Below are positions 1 through 7,508 of a stretch of 54,829 bases of DNA, piece after piece. The notes under the pieces were generated by a model. The model had not been told where the DNA came from. It searched no databases and saw only the letters and a program-made list of their open reading frames with translations. Positions within the stretch are counted from its first letter, which is position 1. Each line of letters begins with the position of its first letter. Made by a program: the position numbers and the translations under genes. Source of the DNA: an uncultured Bacteroidales bacterium (GTDB taxonomy: Bacteria > Bacteroidota > Bacteroidia > Bacteroidales > UBA932); NCBI GenBank assembly GCA_934725575.1, contig CAKVCK010000024.1, positions 1 to 54,829 on the forward strand. The letters are read 5' to 3'.

Positions 1-29
1 TACCCCTTAACGGGCTATTGTATACGTAA

Positions 30-60
30 GTGGCTGTATGCCACAGTGTTTTTAAATTTT
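30..60 (+). terminator. Hairpin plus T-rich tail, possible terminator of a gene left of the window
   Basis: GTGGC (30-34) pairs with GCCAC (40-44) across a five-base loop and is followed by AGTGTTTTTAAATTTTTT. This fits a weak intrinsic terminator for plus-strand transcription entering from the left. It faces the end of the minus-strand lipoprotein gene. Confidence 0.4.
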
Positions 61-1236
61 TTAACGTAGTATTGATATTATATCTTGCCAATAATTATCG
101 AAACTAACTAAAATATTATCATCCAACGCCGTACCATCCTCAGTCTCATATTCAATATCCCCTTGCCGAACGGGACAAAGACGAATATAATCAGAGCGAA
201 TTGTGCTATTGTTATCAGACACTGACACTTGAATATAAGCATCCAACTTTGTAACCGAATTATTCAGCGACTTGGATAACAACTCATCGTAACTAAGACC
301 ATCACTTACGATCTCAATCGACAAAATGTCATTATCAGCGGTAGCACTAATTATCTCCATATTCACGAAATCTCCGGCTTCAGCACGTGTACCGTGATAG
401 GTATAAACAACTTTTGCAGATATGCATTCTTTCCAATTCTTGACTATATCATCTGCCTTGTCCGCCGGCATAACATCAAACTTCATCAATAATGGCTGAG
501 GAACAATTTTCTCATCCTCCACCGAACACGTTACAACAGCACCTAAATCAGAATATTCAGGAATATACTTCAAGCAGGTCACTGCAAGATTGCCGGCAAG
601 CGGAACCTTGATTGTCGTTTGTCCTAAGTCATTCAACACAAAAACTACATATCCATCCTCCGCAGTGACACTTTTGAATATATTGTCACTATCCTTGCCA
701 TCATCTCCTTTTGCCCTGCTCAATTTGATCCACGTATTTCCTTCATCATATGTGACATACCAAAAGTCATCTTCTATCTTAAGCTGTGGCGTGATCGCAT
801 CCTTTCCATCGGTTCCAATAGCCTTGACCTTCTTTCCATCGACTATCATCCATTCACCGTCAATAGTCCAATAATAGATTCCGTCCGAATCAACTCTCAC
901 ACTTATCTGCGGAGTGCTGCCATCAATACCATCACGTCCATTCGCTCCGTTCTTGCCATTATACAGGTAAATCAACTTACCGGAAGAGAACAATACAGAA
1001 TATCCCACTCCATCCGGTAGATCCGTAACACTGACTATTCCGTCGTGCTTTTGAACCGCAGACAGAATGGATTGGATAGAGGTTATGTTCTCGTTCATCA
1101 TCTTGCATTGTTGCTCAAGAGCGGCAACACGTTGTTTAAGGTCATTGATGTCAGATTTGATCGATGAATCATCGTATTTATCGCATCCCGAAAAAACCGC
1201 AGACGCAATGATTAGCAGTAAAGTTATTTTCCTCAT
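61..1236 (-). CDS. DUF4988-type lipoprotein with collagen-like segments
   Basis: This is a 391-residue predicted surface lipoprotein. It opens with a type II signal peptide whose lipobox ends FSGC (Cys18). A short coiled coil follows (about 25-60). Next come alternating beta segments with Gly-rich GANGRDGIDG- and GDDGKDSD-type linkers and the phrases YYWTIDGEW and FWYVTYDEGNTW. That layout is characteristic of the N-terminal DUF4988/PL29-like domain of Bacteroidota lipoproteins. The C-terminal half (about 210-391) is beta-rich and I do not recognise it. The gene lies 8 bp downstream of the preceding minus-strand gene and is probably co-transcribed with it. A role in surface glycan or protein binding is inferred from the family only. 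The assignment to a DUF4988-like lipoprotein is fairly sure; the substrate is unknown. Confidence 0.8.
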   Translation of the reverse strand: MRKITLLLIIASAVFSGCDKYDDSSIKSDINDLKQRVAALEQQCKMMNENITSIQSILSAVQKHDGIVSVTDLPDGVGYSVLFSSGKLIYLYNGKNGANGRDGIDGSTPQISVRVDSDGIYYWTIDGEWMIVDGKKVKAIGTDGKDAITPQLKIEDDFWYVTYDEGNTWIKLSRAKGDDGKDSDNIFKSVTAEDGYVVFVLNDLGQTTIKVPLAGNLAVTCLKYIPEYSDLGAVVTCSVEDEKIVPQPLLMKFDVMPADKADDIVKNWKECISAKVVYTYHGTRAEAGDFVNMEIISATADNDILSIEIVSDGLSYDELLSKSLNNSVTKLDAYIQVSVSDNNSTIRSDYIRLCPVRQGDIEYETEDGTALDDNILVSFDNYWQDIISILR

Positions 1237-1244
1237 AACAATAT

Positions 1245-1637
1245 CTAAATTAATTTGTTCCTTCTCTCATACCTGTCGGATGCTTCGACTCTTTTCGTCA
1301 AATCGAGCTTTATCCTATTGTAAAACTCATTAAAGTCATCGAACTCATCTACCAGGCCATATTCATAAAGAATTGTAATAATGATTCTTGTGAACAGGTC
1401 AAGATCTTGGTCATTCGGATTACGATTATCAGCAGATAAATGTCCATTATACACAGTATCGTGGTAATCAAAGATTATTACTGAAGCCCTATGAATTACC
1501 AATGATTCTGGCGGGCAAGATTCTTCCTGCATCATATTTTCTTTGACCGACTCAGCAACCTTATCTTTCCATTCTTTATAAACGCTGCTGCCAGCGATAT
1601 AATCACTGTTCCTTTTTACTTTCCCCTCTGGCATCAT
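1245..1637 (-). CDS. Unknown small cytosolic protein
   Basis: This 130-residue protein has no signal peptide or membrane segment. It is acidic and mostly helical in appearance, with the phrase VIIFDYHDTVYNGHLSADNR in its middle. I recognise no family. The frame stays open upstream to a TTG codon at 1661, but the first ATG is at 1637, and starting there reduces the overlap with the upstream YodC-like gene to 35 bp. Such an overlap suggests translational coupling. It sits between the YodC-like gene and the lipoprotein gene on the same strand, so the three probably form one transcript. Confidence 0.6.
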   Translation of the reverse strand: MMPEGKVKRNSDYIAGSSVYKEWKDKVAESVKENMMQEESCPPESLVIHRASVIIFDYHDTVYNGHLSADNRNPNDQDLDLFTRIIITILYEYGLVDEFDDFNEFYNRIKLDLTKRVEASDRYERRNKLI

Positions 1638-1818
1638 TCTCAAGTTTTTGTAACTCGCCAACCTTGAATACAGATTTGTGAAGTCTTACTTCTTCAAACC
1701 ATACACATTCTGCCTTGCTGCCATCTTTCCCGTCTATCATAGGATAAGGGTAAGACTGCACAGTCATCTCCGGCCCACCTGATTTGAGCCTCACGACATC
1801 ACCAACTTTAAGATCCAT
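1603..1818 (-). CDS. YodC-like DUF2158 protein
   Basis: This is a 71-residue protein starting at the ATG at 1818; the frame also has an in-frame GTG at 1839. Its beginning, DLKVGDVVRLKSGGPEMTV, is the signature of the YodC/DUF2158 family of small SH3-like beta proteins of unknown function. The C-terminus (CVWFEEVRLHKSVFKVGELQKL) fits the same short barrel. The family is well conserved in bacteria without an assigned biochemical role. The upstream region is unusual: immediately behind this gene lie about 550 bases of strongly self-complementary, gene-free DNA (1849-2401). The gene is the first of a likely three-gene minus-strand operon. Confidence 0.75.
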   Translation of the reverse strand: MDLKVGDVVRLKSGGPEMTVQSYPYPMIDGKDGSKAECVWFEEVRLHKSVFKVGELQKLENDARGESKKEQ

Positions 1819-1826
1819 AACATTAA

Positions 1827-1834
1827 TATGTTTC
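1827..1834 (+). promoter_or_regulatory. Possible promoter for the structured RNA candidate
   Basis: TATGTTTC matches the Bacteroidota -7 element TAnnTTTG at seven of eight positions, with TTTA about 16 bases upstream. A start near 1841 would place a transcript just before the first pairing segment at 1849. This is an inference and is unproven. Confidence 0.25.
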
Positions 1835-1848
1835 GGCACGGCCCCGAT

Positions 1849-2401
1849 GCTGATTAAGTTTTATAAACAAAGAAAGTGTGGAGCCGATTCGTTTATCTAA
1901 AGAGAGGCTGTGGTAAAACCCTGGAATAAATAAACGGAAACAATCCCCACACCTGTATCGTTGAGTGTAAGGTACACGCAAACGAATACAGATGAATGGT
2001 GTTGTCGGAGTCCCTATTCCATTGAAAATTACCACATTTTCTCTTTAAGGACAGTGCGAAAACACTTTCACCTAATATGTATGTTTCAGGTCATCGACCT
2101 AAAACGATGCTAATATAGCAATATTTTCGCAGATGACAACACCTATGGGGACGGCTCCGGAGCAAAGATAATAGTAATGCGTGAAGAGTTACATGGTGAT
2201 ATTCAATGTGTTAAATAAACGTCTTTGGGTTGATTCGACTAAAGGCGAGGCGGCTTCACGCTGATATTCAAGAAGTTAAGCGCCACTCATTAAAAATGAG
2301 GACGTGGCGGATAAATGACTGGTAATCAATGATAAGATTACTTGGTCTAGTGGTAGAAATGGCACTAGAGCATAATACCATAATCCTGAATCTCAATCAG
2401 T
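1849..2401 (+). ncRNA. Candidate large structured noncoding RNA
   Basis: This gene-free stretch is dense with complementary segments. GGAGCCG (1880-1886) pairs with CGGCTCC (2152-2158) and encloses two domains. The first is a rod closed by TAAAGAG (1898-1904)/CTCTTTA (2041-2047), continuing with TGTGGTAA (1909-1916)/TTACCACA (2029-2036), TGGAATA (1922-1928)/TATTCCA (2015-2021), ACACC (1949-1953)/GGTGT (1998-2002), CGTT (1959-1962)/AACG (1981-1984) and GTGTA (1965-1969)/TACAC (1973-1977). The second is a three-way junction closed by GCGAAAA (2056-2062)/TTTTCGC (2124-2130), with hairpins 2088-2100 and 2109-2119. Downstream are GCGTGAAG (2179-2186)/CTTCACGC (2254-2261), CGTCTTT (2220-2226)/AAAGGCG (2241-2247), and hairpins at 2281-2309, 2322-2341 and 2346-2369. 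GCTGATT (1849-1855) can pair with AATCAGT (2395-2401). The G-U pairs needed (2222:2245, 2321:2342, 1849:2401) work only in plus-strand RNA. It does not look like tmRNA, RNase P RNA or SRP RNA; the 1898-2047 rod with its open middle recalls 6S RNA. Confidence 0.5.
2163..2170 (-). promoter_or_regulatory. TAnnTTTG promoter element facing the YodC-like gene
   Basis: On the minus strand this reads TATCTTTG, a perfect Bacteroidota -7 element. If used, it would start a transcript near 2155 that crosses the structured region and enters the YodC-like gene after about 340 bases. The hairpins would then form a long 5-prime leader rather than a separate RNA. No convincing -33 element sits at the usual distance. 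Confidence 0.35.
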
Positions 2402-2529
2402 TAAATGCCACATTTTCCCAAAACTCATCTACACATAGTCACCATCAACCTCGCCATACCAGCACACAGCAATAATAAGGTTCCCGCACACGCATGAGAA
2501 TCCAATCATTCTCGGCAAAAGCACAATTT

Positions 2530-2557
2530 TTATCATAAAATGATTATCATAAAATGA
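2530..2557. repeat. Tandem 14-bp repeat, likely operator of the ATPase gene
   Basis: TTATCATAAAATGA occurs twice head to tail (2530-2543 and 2544-2557), and each copy contains the inverted repeat TCAT-AAA-ATGA. The array ends 8 bases before the -7 element of the downstream ATPase gene and covers the -33 region, the position expected of an operator. Confidence 0.7.
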
Positions 2558-2565
2558 TAAAATGT

Positions 2566-2573
2566 TATATTTG
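2566..2573 (+). promoter_or_regulatory. TAnnTTTG promoter of the ATPase gene
   Basis: TATATTTG is a perfect Bacteroidota -7 element. Transcription would start near 2580, leaving a leader of only about 14 bases before the ATG at 2594. Confidence 0.65.
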
Positions 2574-2593
2574 CAGTGTAAGATATTGTGAAT

Positions 2594-3721
2594 ATGATAA
2601 ATCCATTCATCACGACTGGCTATGCCGGAGCCAAATATTTTTGTGACAGGGTCAAAGAGACGAAGGATGTGGTGGAACTGCTGACCAATGGCAACAACAT
2701 CGCTCTGATCTCCCCGAGACGTTATGGTAAAACTGACCTTATCCGGCACAGCTTCGCACAAAAGGAAGTGAGGGATAACTATCTAACTTTCATCATAGAT
2801 GTGTATTCAACAAGTTCGTTGGCTGAAATGGCTGACAAGATGGGAAAAACTATTCTTGAACAGCTAAAGCCGAAAGGAGAAAAAGCGTGGGGGAAGTTCA
2901 TCGGAGCCATCACTTCACTCAGGGCTGGAATATCCTATGATGCAGCCGGTGTCCCTTCCTGGAGTGTTGAGATTGGAGACATCAAGAATCCGGCTGTCAC
3001 TCTTGACGAAATATTCAAGTATATTCAGAATTCAGACAAGCACTGCCTTGTGGCTATAGATGAGTTCCAGCAGATTCTGAAATATGACGAAAAGAATGTT
3101 GAAGCGACCATAAGGACATACGTCCAGTATTGCACCAACGCCAATTTCATTTTCTCAGGCTCGCAAAGAGAGATGATGGGTGCTATGTTCACATCATCCG
3201 CAAGACCATTCTACCAAAGCGCCACCATCATCAACCTTCCACGAATCGAAGAGGTGGAATATTCAAAATTCTGTGACGGGCTGTTTAAAGAATATGGAAA
3301 ACATCTGGATGGAGATGTTGTTCCCGCACTGTACGATGAGTTTGACGGAACAACCTTCTACCTTCAGAAGATTATGAATGTTCTCTTTATGAGAACCAAA
3401 GAAGGAGAAAAATGCCACAAGAGTAGTCTTTCCGAAGCAATAGGATACGTTATCGACTTCAGTTCAGAGACTTACGGGGACTTAATCTATCAGTTGCCGG
3501 AGAGGCAGAAACAAGTTTTACTCGCCATTTCAAAAGAGCGTAAGGCGCGAAACATCACCTCATCATCTTTTGTCCGAAAATATTCACTCACATCGGCCAG
3601 TTCAGTCAATTCAGCCGTCAAAGGGCTGCTTGACAAAGGATTGCTTACCTGCAACCGAGGAGTCTATCAGGTCTATGACCTCTTTTTGGATGTTTGGATC
3701 CGGGAACGGTATCTGAAGTAG
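2594..3721 (+). CDS. AAA ATPase of the archaeal-ATPase (PF01637-like) type
   Basis: This is a 375-residue soluble P-loop ATPase. Walker A is SPRRYGKT (about 40-47), and Walker B is LVAIDE followed by FQQI (about 152-160). Residues about 300-375 resemble a winged helix (SSVNSAVKGLLDKGLLTCN...VYDLFLDVWIRERY), as is usual in this ATPase_2 family. The frame is open back to a GTG at 2588, but the ATG at 2594 suits the nearby promoter. Members are numerous in Bacteroidota and their cellular role is unclear. The winged helix and the tandem 14-bp repeat at its own promoter make autoregulation plausible, by inference. It is monocistronic and converges on the hemW transcription unit. Confidence 0.85.
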   Translation: MINPFITTGYAGAKYFCDRVKETKDVVELLTNGNNIALISPRRYGKTDLIRHSFAQKEVRDNYLTFIIDVYSTSSLAEMADKMGKTILEQLKPKGEKAWGKFIGAITSLRAGISYDAAGVPSWSVEIGDIKNPAVTLDEIFKYIQNSDKHCLVAIDEFQQILKYDEKNVEATIRTYVQYCTNANFIFSGSQREMMGAMFTSSARPFYQSATIINLPRIEEVEYSKFCDGLFKEYGKHLDGDVVPALYDEFDGTTFYLQKIMNVLFMRTKEGEKCHKSSLSEAIGYVIDFSSETYGDLIYQLPERQKQVLLAISKERKARNITSSSFVRKYSLTSASSVNSAVKGLLDKGLLTCNRGVYQVYDLFLDVWIRERYLK

Positions 3722-3735
3722 GGGCGGGTGGAGTA

Positions 3736-4851
3736 TTAGATCAATTCACGGATGATCTCGTCGGAGGTGAAGAGGCGGTCTTCGGGAATGCGGATTCGGG
3801 TACCGTGGAGTTCCAAAGCACCTTCGTTCAAAAGGGTTTCAATGACGGTGCGATCTGCCAATGAATATAATTCCGTGGTTTCCAAGCCTTTGTCGGTGCG
3901 AAGGGATAGCATAATCCTCTCGACACGAATGTCCTCCGGCGAGAGGGTCTCGAAATTTCTTGAATATGTGACTATATTACGGTGCGGAAGTTTCTGGCTG
4001 TTCCAAGAGCGGACGTTGCCAGACAAGGAGTGGGCACCGGGGCCGAGGCCGATGTACGGTGCCCGGCGCCAATAGGCGCTGTTGTGGATGGCTTCGAAGC
4101 CGGGCTTCGCGAAATTGGAGATTTCGTAATGGTGGTAGCCGGCCAGCCTTAAACTCTGACACAGGATGTCGTACAGACGGCGGCATTGTTCATCGGTGGC
4201 CTCAACGTAACGGCCATCTGCGACCATCTTGGCAAGGGCACTCCCCTCCTCTATTGACAGTTGGTAGGCCGAGATATGCTCAGGAGCAAGCTCCAAGGCC
4301 TTTTCAATCGTATCTTTCCAGATCTCGTCCGTCAGTTGGGATATGCCAAAGATCAGGTCAATGCTGATGTTCCGGACTCCGCTTTCGCGAAGGATATGGA
4401 AAGCCTTGACGGCATTCCCTGCATCGTGGCGGCGGTTCATCCAACGGAGAATGTCATCGTTGAATGACTGGACGCCCATGCTGATCCTGTTCACACCCAA
4501 GGCAAGAAGTCCGCGGACATATTCACTCCCTTTTTCCACTATATCTTCCGGATTCACCTCGATGGTGAACTCTTCGAACGGGGATGTCACTTCGGCAGGC
4601 TCAGTGACCGCACCGACAATCCGTGACAAAACATCAAGAGGAAGCACCGATGGGGTGCCTCCTCCGATGTATAGGGTGTTGACCGCATCCTGTGCGGACA
4701 TATTCATTTCCAGTTCCTTCCGGCGGTCACGAATCTCAGCGATGACGGCATCTGCATATTCATTGAACGCCTGAGTGCTCCGGCATATTTCCGAATAAAA
4801 GTCGCAGTAGGTGCAGAAACTGCCGCAGAAAGGAACGTGAAGGTAGATCAC
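3736..4851 (-). CDS. hemW: Radical SAM heme chaperone HemW
   Basis: This 371-residue protein has the radical SAM cluster-binding motif CGSFCTYC near its N-terminus (the PFCGSFCTYCDFYS segment), followed by GGGTPS, EVNPED and GVQSFND, all typical of HemW, formerly called anaerobic coproporphyrinogen III oxidase-like. HemW binds heme and delivers it to target proteins. It lacks the extra N-terminal Cys and basic region of true HemN. The start is GTG at 4851. The upstream coiled-coil membrane gene ends 3 bp before it, so the two are co-transcribed. The segment VTEPAEVT, just before the conserved EFTIEVNP, is encoded by a dispersed repeat (4588-4610) and looks like an in-frame insertion. Confidence 0.92.
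   Translation of the reverse strand: MIYLHVPFCGSFCTYCDFYSEICRSTQAFNEYADAVIAEIRDRRKELEMNMSAQDAVNTLYIGGGTPSVLPLDVLSRIVGAVTEPAEVTSPFEEFTIEVNPEDIVEKGSEYVRGLLALGVNRISMGVQSFNDDILRWMNRRHDAGNAVKAFHILRESGVRNISIDLIFGISQLTDEIWKDTIEKALELAPEHISAYQLSIEEGSALAKMVADGRYVEATDEQCRRLYDILCQSLRLAGYHHYEISNFAKPGFEAIHNSAYWRRAPYIGLGPGAHSLSGNVRSWNSQKLPHRNIVTYSRNFETLSPEDIRVERIMLSLRTDKGLETTELYSLADRTVIETLLNEGALELHGTRIRIPEDRLFTSDEIIRELI
4588..4610. repeat. Dispersed repeat copy inside hemW
   Basis: This copy is CAC followed by TTCGGCAGGCTCAGTGACCG. Near-identical copies lie inside the U32 peptidase gene (15892-15914) and as an array at 49331-49453. On the coding strand it encodes the VTEPAEV part of HemW. Confidence 0.7.
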
Positions 4852-4854
4852 GGG

Positions 4855-5769
4855 CTATCGGAGCAAGAGTTCCGTCTTGCCGAGGAACGCCTGAGAGGTG
4901 TAGGCCTCAACCGTGTATATTCCTGACTGATAGGAAGGAATGTCGTTAAGGTAGATGCTCAGATCAACCTCCTTGCCCTCGTAGTCAACCTCGCGGGAAG
5001 CGGAGGCGACCATTGTCTGACCATTGAACGAGAATGAGGTCTGGGTGCTGTTGGTGAGAAGGATTCCATCCGGATCCTTGACACGCAGATAGACTCTGAC
5101 CGGTCCCTTCGGCGCCAGATCGTTCTCGACAAGGCTAAGTGAAGCGAGAAGCCTTATCACCCTGCTGCTGCGGTCCGTGACCTTGTCGGAAGCGTTGTAG
5201 GCGGCCACGCTCAAGCCTCTGGACTTGATCACGGAGCCGGCGGCCACCTGACCGGTAAGGTTCTCGACCTTGCCCTTGAGGTCAGCGTTCTCGGCGCGGC
5301 TCTCGGCGGCCTCGCGACGCGCGGCGGCGGCATCAGCCGTCAACTTGTGGTTCAATGTGTTGAGGGAATCAATCTGCACGATGTAGTTCCTCATAATGCT
5401 GCGCAGGGTTCCGAGCTCCTTCTCGTACTGGCGCATCTTGCGGCGGTTCGTGGCCTCGGTCTTCTGAATTCTCTCTATCAACTGGTTAACCTCTTCCTTG
5501 GAGGAGTCCAGCTGGCTGTTGATTGAAGCGTAGTCTGATGAAAGGCTGTCATAGTCACCCTTGAGGGCGATCATCTGCTGGGTAAGGTCGTCCTTCTCAG
5601 CGTTAAGGTCCTTGACAAGGCTGGACTTCGAGAACCAAATGTAAGCAAGTCCCGCGGCGAGCAGCACCGCCACCGCCACAAGAATCCACATAACTTTCTT
5701 GAGGCTTTCATTCTTCTTTTCCTGCTCTTCGCGCTCACGGCGCTCCTGGATAGGATCTATTTCTGCCAT
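4855..5769 (-). CDS. Single-pass membrane protein with long coiled coil
   Basis: This 304-residue protein has a charged cytosolic tail (about 1-24), one transmembrane helix (about 25-46, VMWILVAVAVLLAAGLAYIW), a long heptad-rich coiled coil (about 55-175) and a C-terminal beta domain (about 185-304) with phrases such as GPVRVYLRVKDPDG and SGIYTVEAYTS. This layout places the beta domain in the periplasm. It is common in Bacteroidota as a hypothetical protein; I know of no assigned function. The stop is 3 bp upstream of hemW on the same strand. A structural or scaffolding role in the envelope is possible, but this is inference. Confidence 0.75.
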   Translation of the reverse strand: MAEIDPIQERREREEQEKKNESLKKVMWILVAVAVLLAAGLAYIWFSKSSLVKDLNAEKDDLTQQMIALKGDYDSLSSDYASINSQLDSSKEEVNQLIERIQKTEATNRRKMRQYEKELGTLRSIMRNYIVQIDSLNTLNHKLTADAAAARREAAESRAENADLKGKVENLTGQVAAGSVIKSRGLSVAAYNASDKVTDRSSRVIRLLASLSLVENDLAPKGPVRVYLRVKDPDGILLTNSTQTSFSFNGQTMVASASREVDYEGKEVDLSIYLNDIPSYQSGIYTVEAYTSQAFLGKTELLLR

Positions 5770-5818
5770 AGTCTTTCGATTTAATGTTTAATGACACAAA
5801 AATAACAAAACTATTTCA

Positions 5819-5826
5819 TATCTTTG
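5819..5826 (+). promoter_or_regulatory. TAnnTTTG promoter element
   Basis: TATCTTTG lies 25 bases upstream of the ATG at 5852 and fits the Bacteroidota -7 consensus exactly. It lies in the divergent space between the coiled-coil gene and the 156-residue membrane protein. Confidence 0.55.
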
Positions 5827-5851
5827 CTTCGTTAGCAAAAATCGGACTATT

Positions 5852-6322
5852 ATGAAATATTTTATCAGAGCGGTCAAATACTTTTTCTACTTCACCATCC
5901 TTTTTGTGGTCATAATGGCGGCGCTTGTGTTCATCGGAGTCGTCAAGGCGGATGTCAGCCTGATGTTCCGTGACGGTTATAAGTCATTGTGGCAGATAGC
6001 TTTGTTGTTCGCCTTCGTCTCAGCGTTCTACCCAAGATTCGGATTCATCAAAAGATCAGTCTTATTAAAAGGTGAATATTCCGACCTCCGTGGCGGGATT
6101 ATTGAATATATGGAGATGCGCGGCTACCGTCTCGAAAGCGAGGAGGGAGAGAATATGACGTTCCGCCTCCGCTCCAAGTTCAGCGCCCTCTTCAAGATGT
6201 TCGAGGACCGGATCACGATGACCCGCGAGCTCGGCGGATTCGAGGTCGAAGGCCTGACCAAGGAGGTGGTTCGGATAGTCGGCGGACTGGAGTACAAGTT
6301 CCGGGTGCTGGACGAAGAATAG
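5852..6322 (+). CDS. Small membrane protein, function unknown
   Basis: This 156-residue protein has two transmembrane helices (about 11-33 and 46-63) followed by a soluble C-terminal domain (about 75-156) of mixed alpha/beta character, with the phrases SDLRGGIIEYMEMRGYR and EVEGLTKEVVRIVGGLEYKFR. I recognise no family. It stands alone behind a good TAnnTTTG promoter. The gene ahead on the plus strand (DUF2007) begins about 100 bp later and could be co-transcribed. Confidence 0.7.
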   Translation: MKYFIRAVKYFFYFTILFVVIMAALVFIGVVKADVSLMFRDGYKSLWQIALLFAFVSAFYPRFGFIKRSVLLKGEYSDLRGGIIEYMEMRGYRLESEEGENMTFRLRSKFSALFKMFEDRITMTRELGGFEVEGLTKEVVRIVGGLEYKFRVLDEE

Positions 6323-6419
6323 CGCCAACCGCATTCACCGGAAATGGGAGATGAATATGCTCGATCGGTGCTGTCCGCGCCATTGAAGCATAGATATAAA
6401 CCTTTAATATTCAAAGATT

Positions 6420-6638
6420 ATGGCAGAAGAACTCAAGACTGTCGCGAAGTTTGACAACGCGATGAGCGCCCACATCACAGCGGGTATGCTCAATGAGAAC
6501 GGCATCCCTGCCGCTGTGTTCGGAGAGAACTCCTCCTACGTCTCACTGAACTATGTAGATCCTGTCGAGGTCAAGGTCAATGCGGCCGACTACGAAGCCG
6601 CGATGGAACTCCTCAACTCCAACGACAAGGCAGAGTAG
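6420..6638 (+). CDS. DUF2007-family small protein
   Basis: This 72-residue cytosolic protein matches the DUF2007 (putative signal-transducing) pattern: ELKTVAKFDNAMSAHITAGMLNENGIPAAVFGE at the start and YVDPVEVKVNAADYEAAMELLN at the end. It is a compact ferredoxin-like fold found as a stand-alone protein or fused to other domains. No biochemical function is established. It is a separate short gene before the two-component system. Confidence 0.8.
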   Translation: MAEELKTVAKFDNAMSAHITAGMLNENGIPAAVFGENSSYVSLNYVDPVEVKVNAADYEAAMELLNSNDKAE

Positions 6639-6821
6639 CCTTCATCGAATACGCTGACCGGTTTTCCGGTCAAGATTGTTCTCAGAGGCTCCGGCATATT
6701 CCGACGGCTTTCCAGATTTATTCCAGAATTACTTTGTAATTTAGCGGGACAAAAGCGGACATAGTCCAGACAGACGGACAACGATCCGCGAATCGCATAT
6801 TATGGAATACTTTGGAAAGTT

Positions 6822-7508
6822 ATGAAGATACTGCTCATAGAGGACGAGGAATCATTGCGCGGGCTGATAGCCAGAGCGCTCAGGAAAGAGGGATATGTCG
6901 TGGAGGAAGCCGCGACATATGACGAGGCCTGGGACAGGTTGAATTTGTTCTCCTATGACTGCATACTGTTGGACATTATGCTTCCGGACGGAAGCGGGCT
7001 GGAACTCCTGAGGACATTCAAGACCGAGGGAAAGACGATGAACGTCATCATCATCTCCGCACGTAATTCCTTGGAAGACAAAGTACTGGGTTTAGAGGAA
7101 GGAGCGGACGACTATCTCCCGAAGCCATTCCATATGGCCGAGCTACTGGCCAGAGTGAAGAGCGTTATCAGAAGAAGCGGCGCGAGCGGACGGAACGGAA
7201 TAGCTTCCGGAAACGTGCGGGTGAATCCGGACAGCAGGACGGCAGAGGTGGGAGACAAGAATCTGGCCCTGCTTAAAAAGGAATATGACATCCTTCACTA
7301 TTTCTTGCTCAGGCCTGGCCATATGATCGACAAGGCCGCCCTGGCCGAAGCCGTGTGGGGTGATTCGGTCTATCTGTCGGACAACTTCGACTTCATCTAC
7401 TCCCAAGTAAAGAATCTCAGGAAAAAACTTGAGGCGGCAGGCGCGGATGTCGAGATAAAATCCGTCTATGGATTCGGCTACAAACTTGTCGAAAAAGAGA
7501 ACGGATGA
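6822..7508 (+). CDS. OmpR/PhoB-type response regulator
   Basis: This 228-residue regulator has a receiver domain (about 1-118) with acidic residues at IEDEE, phospho-acceptor Asp51 in the DIMLPD segment, a conserved Ser in IISARN and Lys in PKPF. A winged-helix DNA-binding domain follows (about 130-225), ending in SVYGFGYKL, as in OmpR/PhoB regulators. The stop overlaps the histidine kinase start by four bases (ATGA), so the two are translationally coupled. The downstream PepSY-like genes are likely part of the same regulon; such proteins commonly accompany Bacteroidota two-component systems of this class. Confidence 0.93.
   Translation: MKILLIEDEESLRGLIARALRKEGYVVEEAATYDEAWDRLNLFSYDCILLDIMLPDGSGLELLRTFKTEGKTMNVIIISARNSLEDKVLGLEEGADDYLPKPFHMAELLARVKSVIRRSGASGRNGIASGNVRVNPDSRTAEVGDKNLALLKKEYDILHYFLLRPGHMIDKAALAEAVWGDSVYLSDNFDFIYSQVKNLRKKLEAAGADVEIKSVYGFGYKLVEKENG

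Noticed and set aside
1823..2035. Minus-strand frame of 70 codons upstream of the YodC-like gene
   Set aside because: It coincides with the rod of paired segments 1898-2047, and its protein shows no coherent pattern; RNA structure explains the sequence better.
2346..2369. tRNA-like appearance (GGTCTAGTGG...)
   Set aside because: No acceptor stem, anticodon arm or T-arm can be built; it is a simple hairpin within the structured region.
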